From NCBI GenBank assembly GCA_965235075.1, contig OZ249404.1:248001-312000 (forward strand): a stretch of 64,000 bases of DNA. The letters are read 5' to 3'. Position 1 is the stretch's first letter. Each line of letters opens with the position of its first letter. Below are positions 33,626 through 43,169 of the stretch, piece by piece. The position numbers and the translations under genes were made by a program. The notes below the pieces were generated by a model. It ran no database searches. It was not told the DNA's origin and was given only the letters and a program-made list of their open reading frames with translations. This stretch comes from Fontibacterium medardense (lineage in GTDB: Bacteria > Pseudomonadota > Alphaproteobacteria > Pelagibacterales > Pelagibacteraceae).

Positions 33626-34372
33626 ATGATGACAGCAGCAGATAGAATTCAATTTATTAAAAACTGGATCAAAAACTATTGTAATTCAATGGAAAAGAAA
33701 CCTGACAGCCTAGTAGTTGGGGTTTCAGGAGGGATTGATTCAGCGGTCGTAAGTACTATTTCCGCAATGACCGGGATGAAAGTAAAAGCATTATCTATGC
33801 CAATTAGACAATTAAAATTTCAAGACGATTTAAGCAGAGCACATTTGAGATGGTTAAAAAATAAATTTTCTAATGTAGATGAAGTCATTATTAATTTAGA
33901 CGAAGTTTTTAATAGTTTTGAAAAAACATTAGGACAATTTAACAATGAATTAGCTTTTGCTAATTCTAGAGCAAGATTGCGAATGGCCACTCTTTATCAA
34001 GTAGCAGGAGCAAATAATGGCATTGTTGTTGGAACTGGAAATAAAATTGAAGATTTTGGAGTTGGTTTTTTTACAAAATATGGAGATGGCGGTGTTGATA
34101 TTTCTCCAATTGCTGATTGTTTAAAATCTCAAGTATGGGATATGGGTAAAGAACTTAAAATATTAGAAGACATTATCAAAGCAGCGCCTACTGATGGATT
34201 ATGGGCTGATGGAAGAACTGATGAACGTCAATTAGGAATGTCCTATCAAGATTTAGAAAAAGCTATGCTCGATCCAAATGATAAAAATTATGAAAAATAT
34301 TTAAAAATTAGAAAAAGAAACCTTCATAAAATGAACTTAATTCCAATTTGTAAATTTGATAACAATGAATAG
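33626..34372 (+). CDS. nadE: NAD(+) synthase (ammonia- or glutamine-fed NadE type)
   Basis: A 248-residue synthetase domain with the ATP-pyrophosphatase P-loop VGVSGGIDSAVVS, then NSRARLRMATLYQVA, VVGTGNKIEDFGVGFFTKYGDGGVD and a conserved DGLWADGRTDE. It makes NAD from deamido-NAD. No glutaminase domain is attached, so it would use ammonia or a separate amidotransferase. ATGs at 33626 and 33629 are equivalent. It overlaps cysS by 8 bases. Confidence 0.92.
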   Translation: MMTAADRIQFIKNWIKNYCNSMEKKPDSLVVGVSGGIDSAVVSTISAMTGMKVKALSMPIRQLKFQDDLSRAHLRWLKNKFSNVDEVIINLDEVFNSFEKTLGQFNNELAFANSRARLRMATLYQVAGANNGIVVGTGNKIEDFGVGFFTKYGDGGVDISPIADCLKSQVWDMGKELKILEDIIKAAPTDGLWADGRTDERQLGMSYQDLEKAMLDPNDKNYEKYLKIRKRNLHKMNLIPICKFDNNE

Positions 34373-35714
34373 TTTAAAAATTTACAATACTTTAAGTAGA
34401 GAAAAAGAAGAATTTATTCCTTTAAATAAAAATTCAGTTGGAATGTATGTTTGTGGTCCAACTGTTTATGATGAGCCTCACATTGGTAATGCTAGACCAT
34501 TAATCATTTTTGATCTTGTATATAGAATTTTAATAAAAAATTTTGGAAAAAATAAAGTCAATTACGTTAGAAACATCACAGATATAGATGATAAAATCAT
34601 ACAAAGAGCTAATGAGTTAAAAATTAATATTAATGAGCTTACAAAAACTGTCACAGATATTTTTTTAGCAGATTGCAAATATTTAAATTGTTTACTGCCA
34701 AATAATCAACCAAAGGCTACGGAAAATATTAAAGGCATGATTCAAATGATTGAAAATTTATTAAGCAAAAAATTTGCATATATCAAAGATGGAAATGTTT
34801 ATTTTAATGTAAATAAATTTAAAGATTATGGAAAATTATCAAATAAAAATCCAAAAGATTTAATTTCTGGCTCAAGAGTTGAAATTTCTGAATTAAAAAA
34901 TAATCCTTTAGATTTTGTATTATGGAAACCTTCAAAAGACAAAGAGCCCTTTTGGGAATCGCCCTGGGGAAAGGGAAGACCTGGTTGGCATATAGAATGT
35001 TCTGCTATGTCAGAAAAGTATTTGGGCAAAGAATTTGATCTACATTGTGGAGGATTAGATCTTATTTTTCCTCATCATGAAAATGAGATAGCGCAATCAA
35101 TCTGTGCAAATGATTCCAATATTTTTGCAAAGTATTGGATGCACAATGGCTATGTAACTGTTGATGGAAAAAAAATGTCAAAATCAGATGGTAATTTCGT
35201 AACTATTAATAATTTAAAAAATAATTTTAATGGGCAGATTGTTAGATTATCTATTTTAGGGACACATTATAGGCAACCTTTAGATTGGAATTTAAAAATT
35301 TTAGAAACAAATAAAAAAATATTAGAAAATTGGTATAGTCTTTATTCACCTAATGAAGATGAAATTAGTGATGAACTTTTTAATATTTTATTAGATGATT
35401 TAAATACACCTAAATTTATAACAAACATTCATAGTCTTTTTAACAAAGCAAAAACTGGTGATGTCGATGCAAAAAAAGATTTAAATTCTGCGCTAAAATT
35501 TCTTGGTTTATTTGAGCAAAGTGAAGAGCAATTTAATAGTTTAAGAAAAAAATCAAATCTTGATATTAGTGAGATTGAAAATCTAATAGAACAAAGAAAT
35601 ATAGCTAGAAAAAATAAAGATTTTAAAAAAGCTGATAAAATTAGATTGGACCTAGAGAAGAATGGAATTTTAATTGAAGATTTTAACGATAAAACACATT
35701 GGAAACATAAATAA
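34365..35714 (+). CDS. cysS: Cysteinyl-tRNA synthetase
   Basis: A 449-residue class I synthetase. The zinc and ATP-site motifs are MYVCGPTVYDEPHIGNARP, with the HIGN signature, GRPGWHIECSAMS with a zinc cysteine, HCGGLDLIFPHHENE and KMSKSDG. The C-terminal helical region carries DLNTPKFITN. I use the ATG at 34365, inside nadE; a TTG at 34356 is in frame but lacks support. Its stop overlaps the cimA start by one base. Confidence 0.96.
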   Translation: MNSLKIYNTLSREKEEFIPLNKNSVGMYVCGPTVYDEPHIGNARPLIIFDLVYRILIKNFGKNKVNYVRNITDIDDKIIQRANELKININELTKTVTDIFLADCKYLNCLLPNNQPKATENIKGMIQMIENLLSKKFAYIKDGNVYFNVNKFKDYGKLSNKNPKDLISGSRVEISELKNNPLDFVLWKPSKDKEPFWESPWGKGRPGWHIECSAMSEKYLGKEFDLHCGGLDLIFPHHENEIAQSICANDSNIFAKYWMHNGYVTVDGKKMSKSDGNFVTINNLKNNFNGQIVRLSILGTHYRQPLDWNLKILETNKKILENWYSLYSPNEDEISDELFNILLDDLNTPKFITNIHSLFNKAKTGDVDAKKDLNSALKFLGLFEQSEEQFNSLRKKSNLDISEIENLIEQRNIARKNKDFKKADKIRLDLEKNGILIEDFNDKTHWKHK

Positions 35715-37318
35715 TGAGTAAAGAAAAAATTTATATATTCGACACTACTTTAAGAGATGGAGCGCAAACTCAAGGAGTTGATTTCTCTATAGATGAAAAA
35801 AATCGTATTGCTACTGCATTGTCTAAATTAGGAGTTGATTATATTGAGGCAGGCTGGCCAGGAGCTAACCCAACTGACACTAATTTTTTTAACAAGCCCC
35901 CAAAATTATCAAGTTCAACTTTAGTTGCCTTTGGAATGACAAAAAAATCAGGGAGAAGCGCTGAAAATGATCCAGGTCTTTCTGCTATTTTAAATTCTAA
36001 TACTAAGTCCGTTTGTATTGTAGGAAAAACATGGGACTTTCACGTAGATGTAGCTTTGGGAATTTCAAAAGAAGAGAATTTAGAAAATATCGTTGATACT
36101 ACAAAACATTTTGTAAAAAATAATAGAGAGTACATGTTTGATGCTGAACATTTTTTTGATGGTTATAAAAATAATAAAGATTATGCATTAAAATGTATTC
36201 GTTCAGCTTATGATAATGGAGCAAGATGGATTGTTCTTTGTGATACTAATGGCGGCACTTTACCATTTGAAATTGAAGAAATTGTAAATGATGTGGCAAA
36301 AGTTATTCCTGGAAAAAATTTAGGTATCCACACTCATAATGATACTGAAAATGCAGTGGCAAATACATTAGCCGCTATTAGATCTGGAGCAAGACAAGTA
36401 CAAGGAACCCTTAATGGTTTAGGCGAAAGATGTGGGAATGCAAATATTGTGTCCATTATTCCAACTTTATTATTTAAAAATTATTTTAGAGATAGATTTG
36501 ATATTTCAGTAGAAGAAAAAAAAATTAAATATCTAACCGAATGTTCTAGATTGCTAGATGAAATATTAAATAGAAAACCTAATAATCATGCTGCTTATGT
36601 TGGGGCTTCGGCCTTTTCGCATAAGGGCGGACTGCATGTCTCTGCGGTTGAAAAAAATCCAAAAACATACGAGCATATTGTTCCTGAATCTATAGGTAAT
36701 AAAAGAAATATTGTTGTTTCCGATCAATCTGGAAGATCAAATATTTTATCAAGATTAGAAAAGTTAAATATTAAAATTAATAAAGATGATCAAAAAGTTC
36801 AAAAATTATTAGAGCAGGTTAAAGATAGGGAATTTATCGGATACGCTTATGATGGGGCCGATGCTTCATTTGAATTGTTAACACGAAGATTATTAGGAGA
36901 AGTACCCAATTATTTAAATATTAAAAAATATGAAGTTAAAGTTAGTAAAAATAGCGACAACGATCCTGTTAACTCTTATGCAACAGTTGTTTTGCAGGTT
37001 GATAAAAAAGATATCATTTGCGAAGGATCAGGTAATGGACCGGTTAATGCAATTGATAATGCGATTAGATCTAATGTAAATAATATTGGAAAATATAGTG
37101 AGTATTTAAAAGATTTAAGATTAGTCGATTATAAAGTTAGAATTTTAAATACTGGAACCAATGCGATTACCCGAGTGTCAATTGAAAGCACCGACAATAC
37201 AGGTGACGTATGGTTTACCATTGGAGTTTCCCCAAACATAATTGAAGCTTCATTTAGAGCGTTAATAGATAGTATTGATTACAAGTTATACAAAGATAAA
37301 GCGCCTGCAAACTTGTAA
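35714..37318 (+). CDS. cimA: Citramalate synthase
   Basis: A 534-residue DRE-TIM metallolyase. FDTTLRDGAQTQGVDFS holds the DRE-type motif with the Q-T-Q-G-V-D sequence typical of CimA instead of 2-isopropylmalate synthase. HTHNDTENAVANTLAA and GTLNGLGERCGNANI follow, and the C-terminal LeuA-dimer regulatory domain covers roughly residues 370-520. It condenses pyruvate and acetyl-CoA, giving a threonine-independent route to isoleucine. The start overlaps the end of cysS by one base and the end overlaps trmJ by one. Confidence 0.93.
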   Translation: MSKEKIYIFDTTLRDGAQTQGVDFSIDEKNRIATALSKLGVDYIEAGWPGANPTDTNFFNKPPKLSSSTLVAFGMTKKSGRSAENDPGLSAILNSNTKSVCIVGKTWDFHVDVALGISKEENLENIVDTTKHFVKNNREYMFDAEHFFDGYKNNKDYALKCIRSAYDNGARWIVLCDTNGGTLPFEIEEIVNDVAKVIPGKNLGIHTHNDTENAVANTLAAIRSGARQVQGTLNGLGERCGNANIVSIIPTLLFKNYFRDRFDISVEEKKIKYLTECSRLLDEILNRKPNNHAAYVGASAFSHKGGLHVSAVEKNPKTYEHIVPESIGNKRNIVVSDQSGRSNILSRLEKLNIKINKDDQKVQKLLEQVKDREFIGYAYDGADASFELLTRRLLGEVPNYLNIKKYEVKVSKNSDNDPVNSYATVVLQVDKKDIICEGSGNGPVNAIDNAIRSNVNNIGKYSEYLKDLRLVDYKVRILNTGTNAITRVSIESTDNTGDVWFTIGVSPNIIEASFRALIDSIDYKLYKDKAPANL

Positions 37319-38049
37319 TGCTCTTTAAAAATATTAATTTTATTTTAGTTAGACCTCAACTTGGAGAAAATATAGGAGCTGCAGCAAGATCATTAAAAAA
37401 TTTTAATTTTGAAAATTTACGATTAGTTTCGCCACGAGATAGTTGGCCAAATAAAAGCGCAACATACACGGCAGTAGATGCTAAAGATATTGTTCATAAA
37501 GCAAAAGTATTTTTAAACAATGCTCAAGCAGTATCAGATTTAGATTATGTTTTTGCAACCACATCAAGAAGTAGATCAGTTAATAAAAAAATTATAGATT
37601 TGAGTGATGCTGTTAAGATTATAAAAAAACAAAGTTCTCTTAATAAAAAAATTGGAATTTTTTTTGGACCAGAGGCATCAGGTTTAAGTAATGACGATCT
37701 TATTAACGCAAATTATTTGGTTAATATTCCAACAAGCAATAAGTTTAAGTCATTGAATTTGTCTCATGCAGTAACCGTTTTTGCTTTTGAATTGTTTATT
37801 TCTTCCAAAAAATTTGAACCTATTGTTAAGAATTTATATAGAAGTGAAGATGCGAAGAAGAAAGAAGTTAATGCTTTTTTAGATTTTTTAATAACTCATT
37901 TAGATAAGGTAGGTTTTTTGAAACCAGAGGAAAAAAAGCAACAAATGATTAGAAGTGTAAAAAATATTTTTCATCGAAGTTCACTTTCTACGCAGGAAAT
38001 CAGAACTTTATCAGGCGTTATTAGTTCTTTAATTAAATATAAAGAATGA
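37318..38049 (+). CDS. trmJ: tRNA (cytidine/uridine-2'-O-)-methyltransferase, TrmJ-like SPOUT enzyme
   Basis: A 243-residue SPOUT methyltransferase. Motif 1 is VRPQLGENIGAAARSLKNF with the catalytic arginine, motif 2 is IGIFFGPEASGLSNDDL and motif 3 is SLNLSHAVTVFAFELF, forming the knotted AdoMet site. A C-terminal helical extension with a basic stretch matches TrmJ, which methylates position 32 in the anticodon loop. It starts within the cimA stop codon. Confidence 0.88.
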   Translation: MLFKNINFILVRPQLGENIGAAARSLKNFNFENLRLVSPRDSWPNKSATYTAVDAKDIVHKAKVFLNNAQAVSDLDYVFATTSRSRSVNKKIIDLSDAVKIIKKQSSLNKKIGIFFGPEASGLSNDDLINANYLVNIPTSNKFKSLNLSHAVTVFAFELFISSKKFEPIVKNLYRSEDAKKKEVNAFLDFLITHLDKVGFLKPEEKKQQMIRSVKNIFHRSSLSTQEIRTLSGVISSLIKYKE

Positions 38050-38057
38050 GAGTAACA

Positions 38058-38086
38058 TTGACTAAAAGAATGGGGGTTATTATAAC
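38058..38086 (+). promoter_or_regulatory. Strong sigma-70 promoter of rpsD
   Basis: TTGACT at 38058-38063 and TATAAC at 38081-38086 with a 17-base spacer, close to consensus. The start expected near 38093 leaves about 9 bases of leader before the rpsD ATG at 38102, too short for an S4-type autoregulatory mRNA structure. Confidence 0.65.
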
Positions 38087-38101
38087 AGGGCACTTTAAAA
38101 T

Positions 38102-38719
38102 ATGACAAAAAGAATAAATTCTACCCATAAAGTTGATAGACGACTTGGTGTAAATCTTTGGGGAAGACCAAAAAGCCCTTTCAACACTAGAGCATATCGT
38201 CCAGGTCAACACGGACAAAGAAGCAAAGGAAAACCTTCGGATTACAATATTCAATTACAAGCTAAACAAAAATTAAAAAGTTATTACGGCAATATGAGCG
38301 AAAGACAATTTAGAAATCTTTTTAGAAAAGCTTATAAGAAAAAAGGTGATACAGGAGAAAATTTAGTTGGTTTATTAGAAAGAAGATTAGACGCAGTTAT
38401 TTATAGAGCAAAATTTGCAATCACTGTGTTTGCTGCAAGACAAATAATCAATCATGGAAAAGTAAAAGTGAACGGTAGGAAAGTAAATATTTCTAGTTAC
38501 TTAGTTTCTGAAAATGATGAAATAGAAATTAAAGATTCATTTAAACAATCAATTCCAATTATTGGAGCAACACAAAGTAAAGAGAGAGAAGTTCCAGAAT
38601 ATATTGTCGCTGATCATAAAAAAATGACAGCAAAATTTAATAAAGTTCCAAAATACGATCAGATCCCATATCCGGTGCAAATGGAACCTAAGTTAGTTGT
38701 TGAATATTATTCTAGATAA
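38102..38719 (+). CDS. rpsD: 30S ribosomal protein S4
   Basis: A 205-residue S4. The basic start MTKRINSTHKVDRRLGVNLWG, FNTRAYRPGQHGQRSKGKPS and YGNMSERQFRNLFRKA precede the S4 RNA-binding domain LLERRLDAVIYRAKFA. S4 initiates 30S assembly at 16S rRNA. It stands alone here, as in many Alphaproteobacteria, between trmJ and the convergent glutaredoxin gene. Confidence 0.97.
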   Translation: MTKRINSTHKVDRRLGVNLWGRPKSPFNTRAYRPGQHGQRSKGKPSDYNIQLQAKQKLKSYYGNMSERQFRNLFRKAYKKKGDTGENLVGLLERRLDAVIYRAKFAITVFAARQIINHGKVKVNGRKVNISSYLVSENDEIEIKDSFKQSIPIIGATQSKEREVPEYIVADHKKMTAKFNKVPKYDQIPYPVQMEPKLVVEYYSR

Positions 38720-38724
38720 TTTTT

Positions 38725-39030
38725 TTATTTAAGAATTTTTTGTAATTCTCCTTTTTCGTACATTTCTTTAGCAATATCGCAGCCGCCAATAAATTCTCCT
38801 TTAATATAAAGTTGAGGTACAGTTGGCCAATTACTAAAATCTTTAATTCCCTGTCTTATCTCAGGATCGGCCAAAACATTAACTCCACTAAATTTTACTT
38901 TTAGTTCTTTTAAAATATTACAAACTGTCATTGAAAATCCGCATTGAGGCATTTCAGGAGTGCCCTTCATAAATAAAACTACATCGTTTTTATTTATAAT
39001 ATCTTTTATTTTTTCATTAATATTTTTCAT
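38725..39030 (-). CDS. grxD: Monothiol glutaredoxin, Grx4 family
   Basis: A 101-residue glutaredoxin with the CGFS active site in TPEMPQCGFSMTVCN and the glutathione site WPTVPQLYIKGEFIGGCDI. CGFS glutaredoxins carry and transfer [2Fe-2S] clusters, often with BolA. The bolA gene lies directly upstream, 1 base apart, on the same strand, which supports this partnership. Confidence 0.94.
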   Translation of the reverse strand: MKNINEKIKDIINKNDVVLFMKGTPEMPQCGFSMTVCNILKELKVKFSGVNVLADPEIRQGIKDFSNWPTVPQLYIKGEFIGGCDIAKEMYEKGELQKILK

Positions 39031-39031
39031 A

Positions 39032-39262
39032 TTATTTTTCTTCTGTTGTTAGTGCTAATGCGTGCAATTCGTTACCCATTTTCCCTTTAAGAGATGCATA
39101 TACCATTTGATGCTGCTGAACTCTAGTCTTGCCTTTAAATTTTGAAGATTTAATTTTAGCAGCATAATGATTATCATCACCTGCCAGATCATTTATTTCA
39201 ATATCTGCATCAGGAAAGCCTTCCTTAAGTAACTTGTGAATTTCTTCTTGCTTAATAGCCAT
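39032..39262 (-). CDS. bolA: BolA family protein
   Basis: A 76-residue BolA. The core includes FPDADIEINDLAGDDNHYAA and the conserved VQQHQMVYASLKGKMGNELH, whose histidine region binds iron-sulfur clusters together with monothiol glutaredoxin. Length and pairing with grxD fit the BolA-Grx4 module of iron homeostasis. It lies 2 bases after purL on the same strand, so it may share the purine-gene transcript. Confidence 0.93.
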   Translation of the reverse strand: MAIKQEEIHKLLKEGFPDADIEINDLAGDDNHYAAKIKSSKFKGKTRVQQHQMVYASLKGKMGNELHALALTTEEK

Positions 39263-39264
39263 AG

Positions 39265-41457
39265 TTAATTTTTGTTATAATTTTTAAACCAGCTTTCATT
39301 TTTTGTCTTTAATTCTTTAACACTGATTTTTAAATCATTTTCTACTTCAAATATCTCACTTTGTGTATTTCCAATAATATTTATTTTAATATTTTTAGTG
39401 CTTGCAGTTTTTTTAATTTTTTCTAAATTTTTTTTACTAATTTCAATTAAATACCTAGCCTGATCTTCTGAAAATAAATATTTGATTTTATCACTATTTG
39501 ATCCTGAAACTTTAATTTTTGCACCAATATTAGAGGCCATACACATTTCAGCCAATGTAACGATTATTCCACCGTGAGAAATATCATGAACTGCATTAAC
39601 TAATTTATCTTTGATTAGATCGCTGACAAAAAGACCATTCTTCTTTTCTTCCTTTAAATTAATCTGAGGAGGAGGACCTTCTTTGTCTCCTATAACATCA
39701 TAAATTAAAGCACTTTGACTTAAGTGACCCGATGTTTCTCCTATAACTGCAATAATACTTTCTGTATTTTTAAAATTAAATGTCATCATATTATTAATAT
39801 TTTTTAAAAGACCAACTCCGCCAATTGTCGGGGTTGGATAAATGGCAACACCATTTGTTTCATTATACAAAGACACGTTTCCAGATATCACTGGGTAATT
39901 TAAAGCTTCGCACGCTTCTTTCATTCCATTAATACTATCTACAAACTGACCCATAATTTCTTTTTTTTCAGGATTTCCAAAATTTAAACAATTAGTAATA
40001 GCAATAGGTTGAGCTCCAACAGAAATTAAATTTCTCCAAGTTTCACATACAGCTTGCATTGCTCCAGACTTTGGGTGAGCTTTACAATATCTTGGCACAC
40101 AATCTACTGTAGCGGCTATTCCTTTATTTTTTCCGTGATATCGGACAACAGCAGAGTCACCGCCAGGTTTTTGAATTGTGTCAGTCATTACCATGTGATC
40201 GTACTGTTCCCACACCCATGATTTGTTTGAGTAATTATGATGAGATAAAATTTTAATTAATGAATCTTTAATATCTAATTTTTCAATATCAGAGTCGTGA
40301 TTAATTGCTTTTGGATAACTATAAGTTATGAAATCTCTTTTGTACTTAGGCGCGTTATCACCTAATGAATGAATTGGTATGCTACATACATTTTTTTTGT
40401 TAAACTCAAGTTCAAGTTTTTTTGAATTTGTTAATTGTCCTATAATTGCAAAATCTAAACCCCATTTTTCAAATATTTTTCTAGCCTCTTTTTCTTTTCC
40501 TTTTTTTAAAACCATCAGCATTCTTTCCTGACTTTCAGAGAGCATAATTTCATAAGGAGTCATGTTATTCTCTCTACAAGGAATTAAATTTAAGTTTATT
40601 TTAATTCCAAGATCACCCTTTGAGGCCATTTCTATAGAAGAAGAAGTAAGACCTGCCGCGCCCATATCTTGAATTGAAACTATAGATTTTTTTTGCATTA
40701 ATTCTAAGCATGCCTCTAATAACAATTTTTCAGTAAATGGATCGCCAACTTGTACAGTTGGTTTTTTTGATTCAGAGTCTTCATCAAATTCAGTTGATGC
40801 CATTGTTGCTCCATGGATTCCATCTCTACCTGTTTTTGAACCAACGTAAACAACTGGGTTGCCAACGCCACTTGCAATTGAATAAAAAACTTTATTTTTT
40901 TTAGCAACACCAATGTTCATGGCATTAACTAAAATATTTCCATTGTAACATTCATCAAATTCAGTCTCACCCCCAACAGTTGGAACGCCTATACAATTAC
41001 CGTATCCACCGATTCCAGAAACTACTCCGTTTAATAAATATTTTGTTTTTTCATGATTAGGCGAGCCAAATCTTATAGAATTTAGATTAGCAACAGGTCT
41101 TGCGCCCATTGTAAAAACATCTCTTAATATTCCACCAACTCCAGTTGCTGCTCCTTGATAGGGTTCAATATAAGAAGGGTGGTTGTGGCTTTCAATTTTG
41201 AAAATAACAACATCTCCATCACCAAAATCTACAACACCTGCATTTTCACCAGGTCCTTGGATTACATATTTGTTTTTTGTGGGCAATGTCTGCAACCAAA
41301 TTCTTGAGGATTTATATGAACAGTGCTCATTCCACATTGCCGAAAAAATTCCAAGCTCTACTAAGTTTGGATTTCTTCCCATTAATTTAATTATTTTATT
41401 ATACTCATCGGCCGTAAGGCCGTGTTTTATTGCGAGTTCTTGATTAACTTCTTGCAT
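39265..41457 (-). CDS. purL: Phosphoribosylformylglycinamidine synthase subunit PurL
   Basis: A 730-residue small-type PurL, the catalytic subunit of the PurS/PurQ/PurL complex. The ATP and substrate motifs are visible as GIFSAMWNEHCSYKSSR, VFKIESHNHPSYIEPYQGAATGVGG (split), GDPFTEKLL and DMGAAGLTSSSIEM, with the second half's HDISHGGI. It converts FGAR to FGAM using ammonia from PurQ. It is part of the minus-strand block purB-purC-purS-purQ-purL. Confidence 0.97.
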   Translation of the reverse strand: MQEVNQELAIKHGLTADEYNKIIKLMGRNPNLVELGIFSAMWNEHCSYKSSRIWLQTLPTKNKYVIQGPGENAGVVDFGDGDVVIFKIESHNHPSYIEPYQGAATGVGGILRDVFTMGARPVANLNSIRFGSPNHEKTKYLLNGVVSGIGGYGNCIGVPTVGGETEFDECYNGNILVNAMNIGVAKKNKVFYSIASGVGNPVVYVGSKTGRDGIHGATMASTEFDEDSESKKPTVQVGDPFTEKLLLEACLELMQKKSIVSIQDMGAAGLTSSSIEMASKGDLGIKINLNLIPCRENNMTPYEIMLSESQERMLMVLKKGKEKEARKIFEKWGLDFAIIGQLTNSKKLELEFNKKNVCSIPIHSLGDNAPKYKRDFITYSYPKAINHDSDIEKLDIKDSLIKILSHHNYSNKSWVWEQYDHMVMTDTIQKPGGDSAVVRYHGKNKGIAATVDCVPRYCKAHPKSGAMQAVCETWRNLISVGAQPIAITNCLNFGNPEKKEIMGQFVDSINGMKEACEALNYPVISGNVSLYNETNGVAIYPTPTIGGVGLLKNINNMMTFNFKNTESIIAVIGETSGHLSQSALIYDVIGDKEGPPPQINLKEEKKNGLFVSDLIKDKLVNAVHDISHGGIIVTLAEMCMASNIGAKIKVSGSNSDKIKYLFSEDQARYLIEISKKNLEKIKKTASTKNIKINIIGNTQSEIFEVENDLKISVKELKTKNESWFKNYNKN

Positions 41458-41459
41458 AA

Positions 41460-42134
41460 TTATTTTAAAGATTTGAAAATTAACGATCCATCCATTCCAC
41501 CCAAAAGTTCGTCTGAGGCTCTTTCAGGATGAGGCATAAGGCCAAATACATTCCCTTTTTTATTTACTATTCCTGCAATATTTTTAATTGAACCATTAGG
41601 ATTGCATTGTTCAGTAATATTTCCAGCAACATCACAATATTGAAGCACAATTTGATTATTATCTTCCAGCTCATCAATTAAATCTTTACTTGCAAAATAA
41701 TTTCCCTCGTTATGAGCGATTGGAATTTCAAGCACTGAATTTCTGCTAGTTTTAGATGTAAAATTAGTTTTATTATTTGTTACTTTTACAGTTATATTTT
41801 TGCATATAAATTTAAGATTAATATTTCTTATTAGAACACCAGGCAAAAGTTGAGATTCAACAAGGACCTGGAAGCCGTTACAGATACCCATTACTAAACC
41901 CCCTTTTTTTGAATGAGTTATAACTTCCTTCATAATTCTTGATTTAGAAGCAATACTTCCACATCTTAAATAATCTCCATATGAAAATCCTCCCGGAAGA
42001 ACAACTAGATCTGATTTTGGAAGTTTAGCATCTGCATGCCATACCATTGATGTTTTTATGCCAAATTTTTCAAGGGAGATTTTGACATCGCGATCACAAT
42101 TAGAGCCAGGAAAAACAATGACGCTGGCTTTCAT
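41460..42134 (-). CDS. purQ: Phosphoribosylformylglycinamidine synthase subunit PurQ
   Basis: A 224-residue class I glutamine amidotransferase. VFPGSNCDRD begins it, the nucleophile elbow is MGICNGFQVL and the catalytic His/Glu are in LMPHPERASD. It supplies ammonia to PurL. It overlaps purS by 4 bases and precedes purL by 2. Confidence 0.96.
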   Translation of the reverse strand: MKASVIVFPGSNCDRDVKISLEKFGIKTSMVWHADAKLPKSDLVVLPGGFSYGDYLRCGSIASKSRIMKEVITHSKKGGLVMGICNGFQVLVESQLLPGVLIRNINLKFICKNITVKVTNNKTNFTSKTSRNSVLEIPIAHNEGNYFASKDLIDELEDNNQIVLQYCDVAGNITEQCNPNGSIKNIAGIVNKKGNVFGLMPHPERASDELLGGMDGSLIFKSLK

Positions 42135-42376
42135 TCTTTAATAGCTTTTACTGAATAGTCCTCAATCGTCAAATTTGCTAAAAGCTTTTCGCACATATCT
42201 TTAGCCTTAGAAAGAGCAACTTTTTCATCTTTTTCTTTTACAATTATTTCAAATGTTTTTCCCTGTCTTAAACTTTCAATATTTTTAAAGCCCATATTAG
42301 ACAAAGAACTTTTAATTGCAGAACCCTGAGGATCTAAAACATCCTTTTTTAATGTAACAATGACTTGTAACTTCAA
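42131..42376 (-). CDS. purS: Phosphoribosylformylglycinamidine synthase subunit PurS
   Basis: An 81-residue PurS with the typical VTLKKDVLDPQGSAIKSSL and FKNIESLRQGKTFEI motifs. It bridges PurQ and PurL and helps channel ammonia. Its presence beside short purL confirms the three-subunit form of the enzyme. Confidence 0.94.
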   Translation of the reverse strand: MKLQVIVTLKKDVLDPQGSAIKSSLSNMGFKNIESLRQGKTFEIIVKEKDEKVALSKAKDMCEKLLANLTIEDYSVKAIKE

Positions 42377-42380
42377 GTTT

Positions 42381-43169
42381 TTATTTTTTTTTTAAAGCGG
42401 TTAAATTTTTTGAAACACCTGTCTTAATTTCTTTAATATTTGAACCTTCTGGCATGATTCCAAGTCTACGGGCAACCTCTTGATATGCTTCAACCAATCC
42501 ACCAAGATCTCTTCTGAATCTATCTTTGTCTAATTTTCTTTCATCTTTTACATCCCATAATCTGCATGTGTCAGGACTAATTTCATCAGCCAAAAAAACT
42601 TCAACTTCATCTCCATTCCATTGTCTTCCAAATTCTAGTTTAAAATCAACAAGCTTAATTCCAATTCCTCTAAATAATCCAACTAGAAAGTCATTAATTC
42701 TTAAAGCTTGTTCAGAAATATGGATCAATTCACTTTGAGTTGCCCAATTTAATGCAAGAATGTGTTCTTCGTTAACTAAAGGGTCGCCAAGCTCGTCATT
42801 TTTATAATAAAATTCTAAAATAGGCTTACTAAGATCTGTTCCTTCACTAATTCCAAGTCTAGTAGAAAAAGTTCCAGCAGCAATATTTCTAACAACTACT
42901 TCAATTGGAATAATTTCTAAAGATTTAATAAGCTGTTCACGCATATTTAATCTTTTTATAAAATGTGTTTTGATTCCTATCTGATTTAATTGAGATAATA
43001 GAAATTCAGAAATTCTGTTATTTAAAACACCTTTACCGTCGATAATTGCTTTTTTTTTATTATTAAATGCTGTGGCATCATCTTTGAAATATTGAATTAA
43101 AGTTCCTTTTTCAGGACCTTCGTACAATATTTTAGCTTTGCCTTCGTATATTTGTTTTCCTTTAGCCAT
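42381..43169 (-). CDS. purC: Phosphoribosylaminoimidazole-succinocarboxamide synthase
   Basis: A 262-residue SAICAR synthetase with IYEGKAKILYEGPEKGTL, VVVRNIAAGTFSTRLG, LVDFKLEFGR and DEISPDTCRLWD. It adds aspartate to CAIR. It ends 4 bases before purS and its start touches the purB stop by one base. Confidence 0.96.
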   Translation of the reverse strand: MAKGKQIYEGKAKILYEGPEKGTLIQYFKDDATAFNNKKKAIIDGKGVLNNRISEFLLSQLNQIGIKTHFIKRLNMREQLIKSLEIIPIEVVVRNIAAGTFSTRLGISEGTDLSKPILEFYYKNDELGDPLVNEEHILALNWATQSELIHISEQALRINDFLVGLFRGIGIKLVDFKLEFGRQWNGDEVEVFLADEISPDTCRLWDVKDERKLDKDRFRRDLGGLVEAYQEVARRLGIMPEGSNIKEIKTGVSKNLTALKKK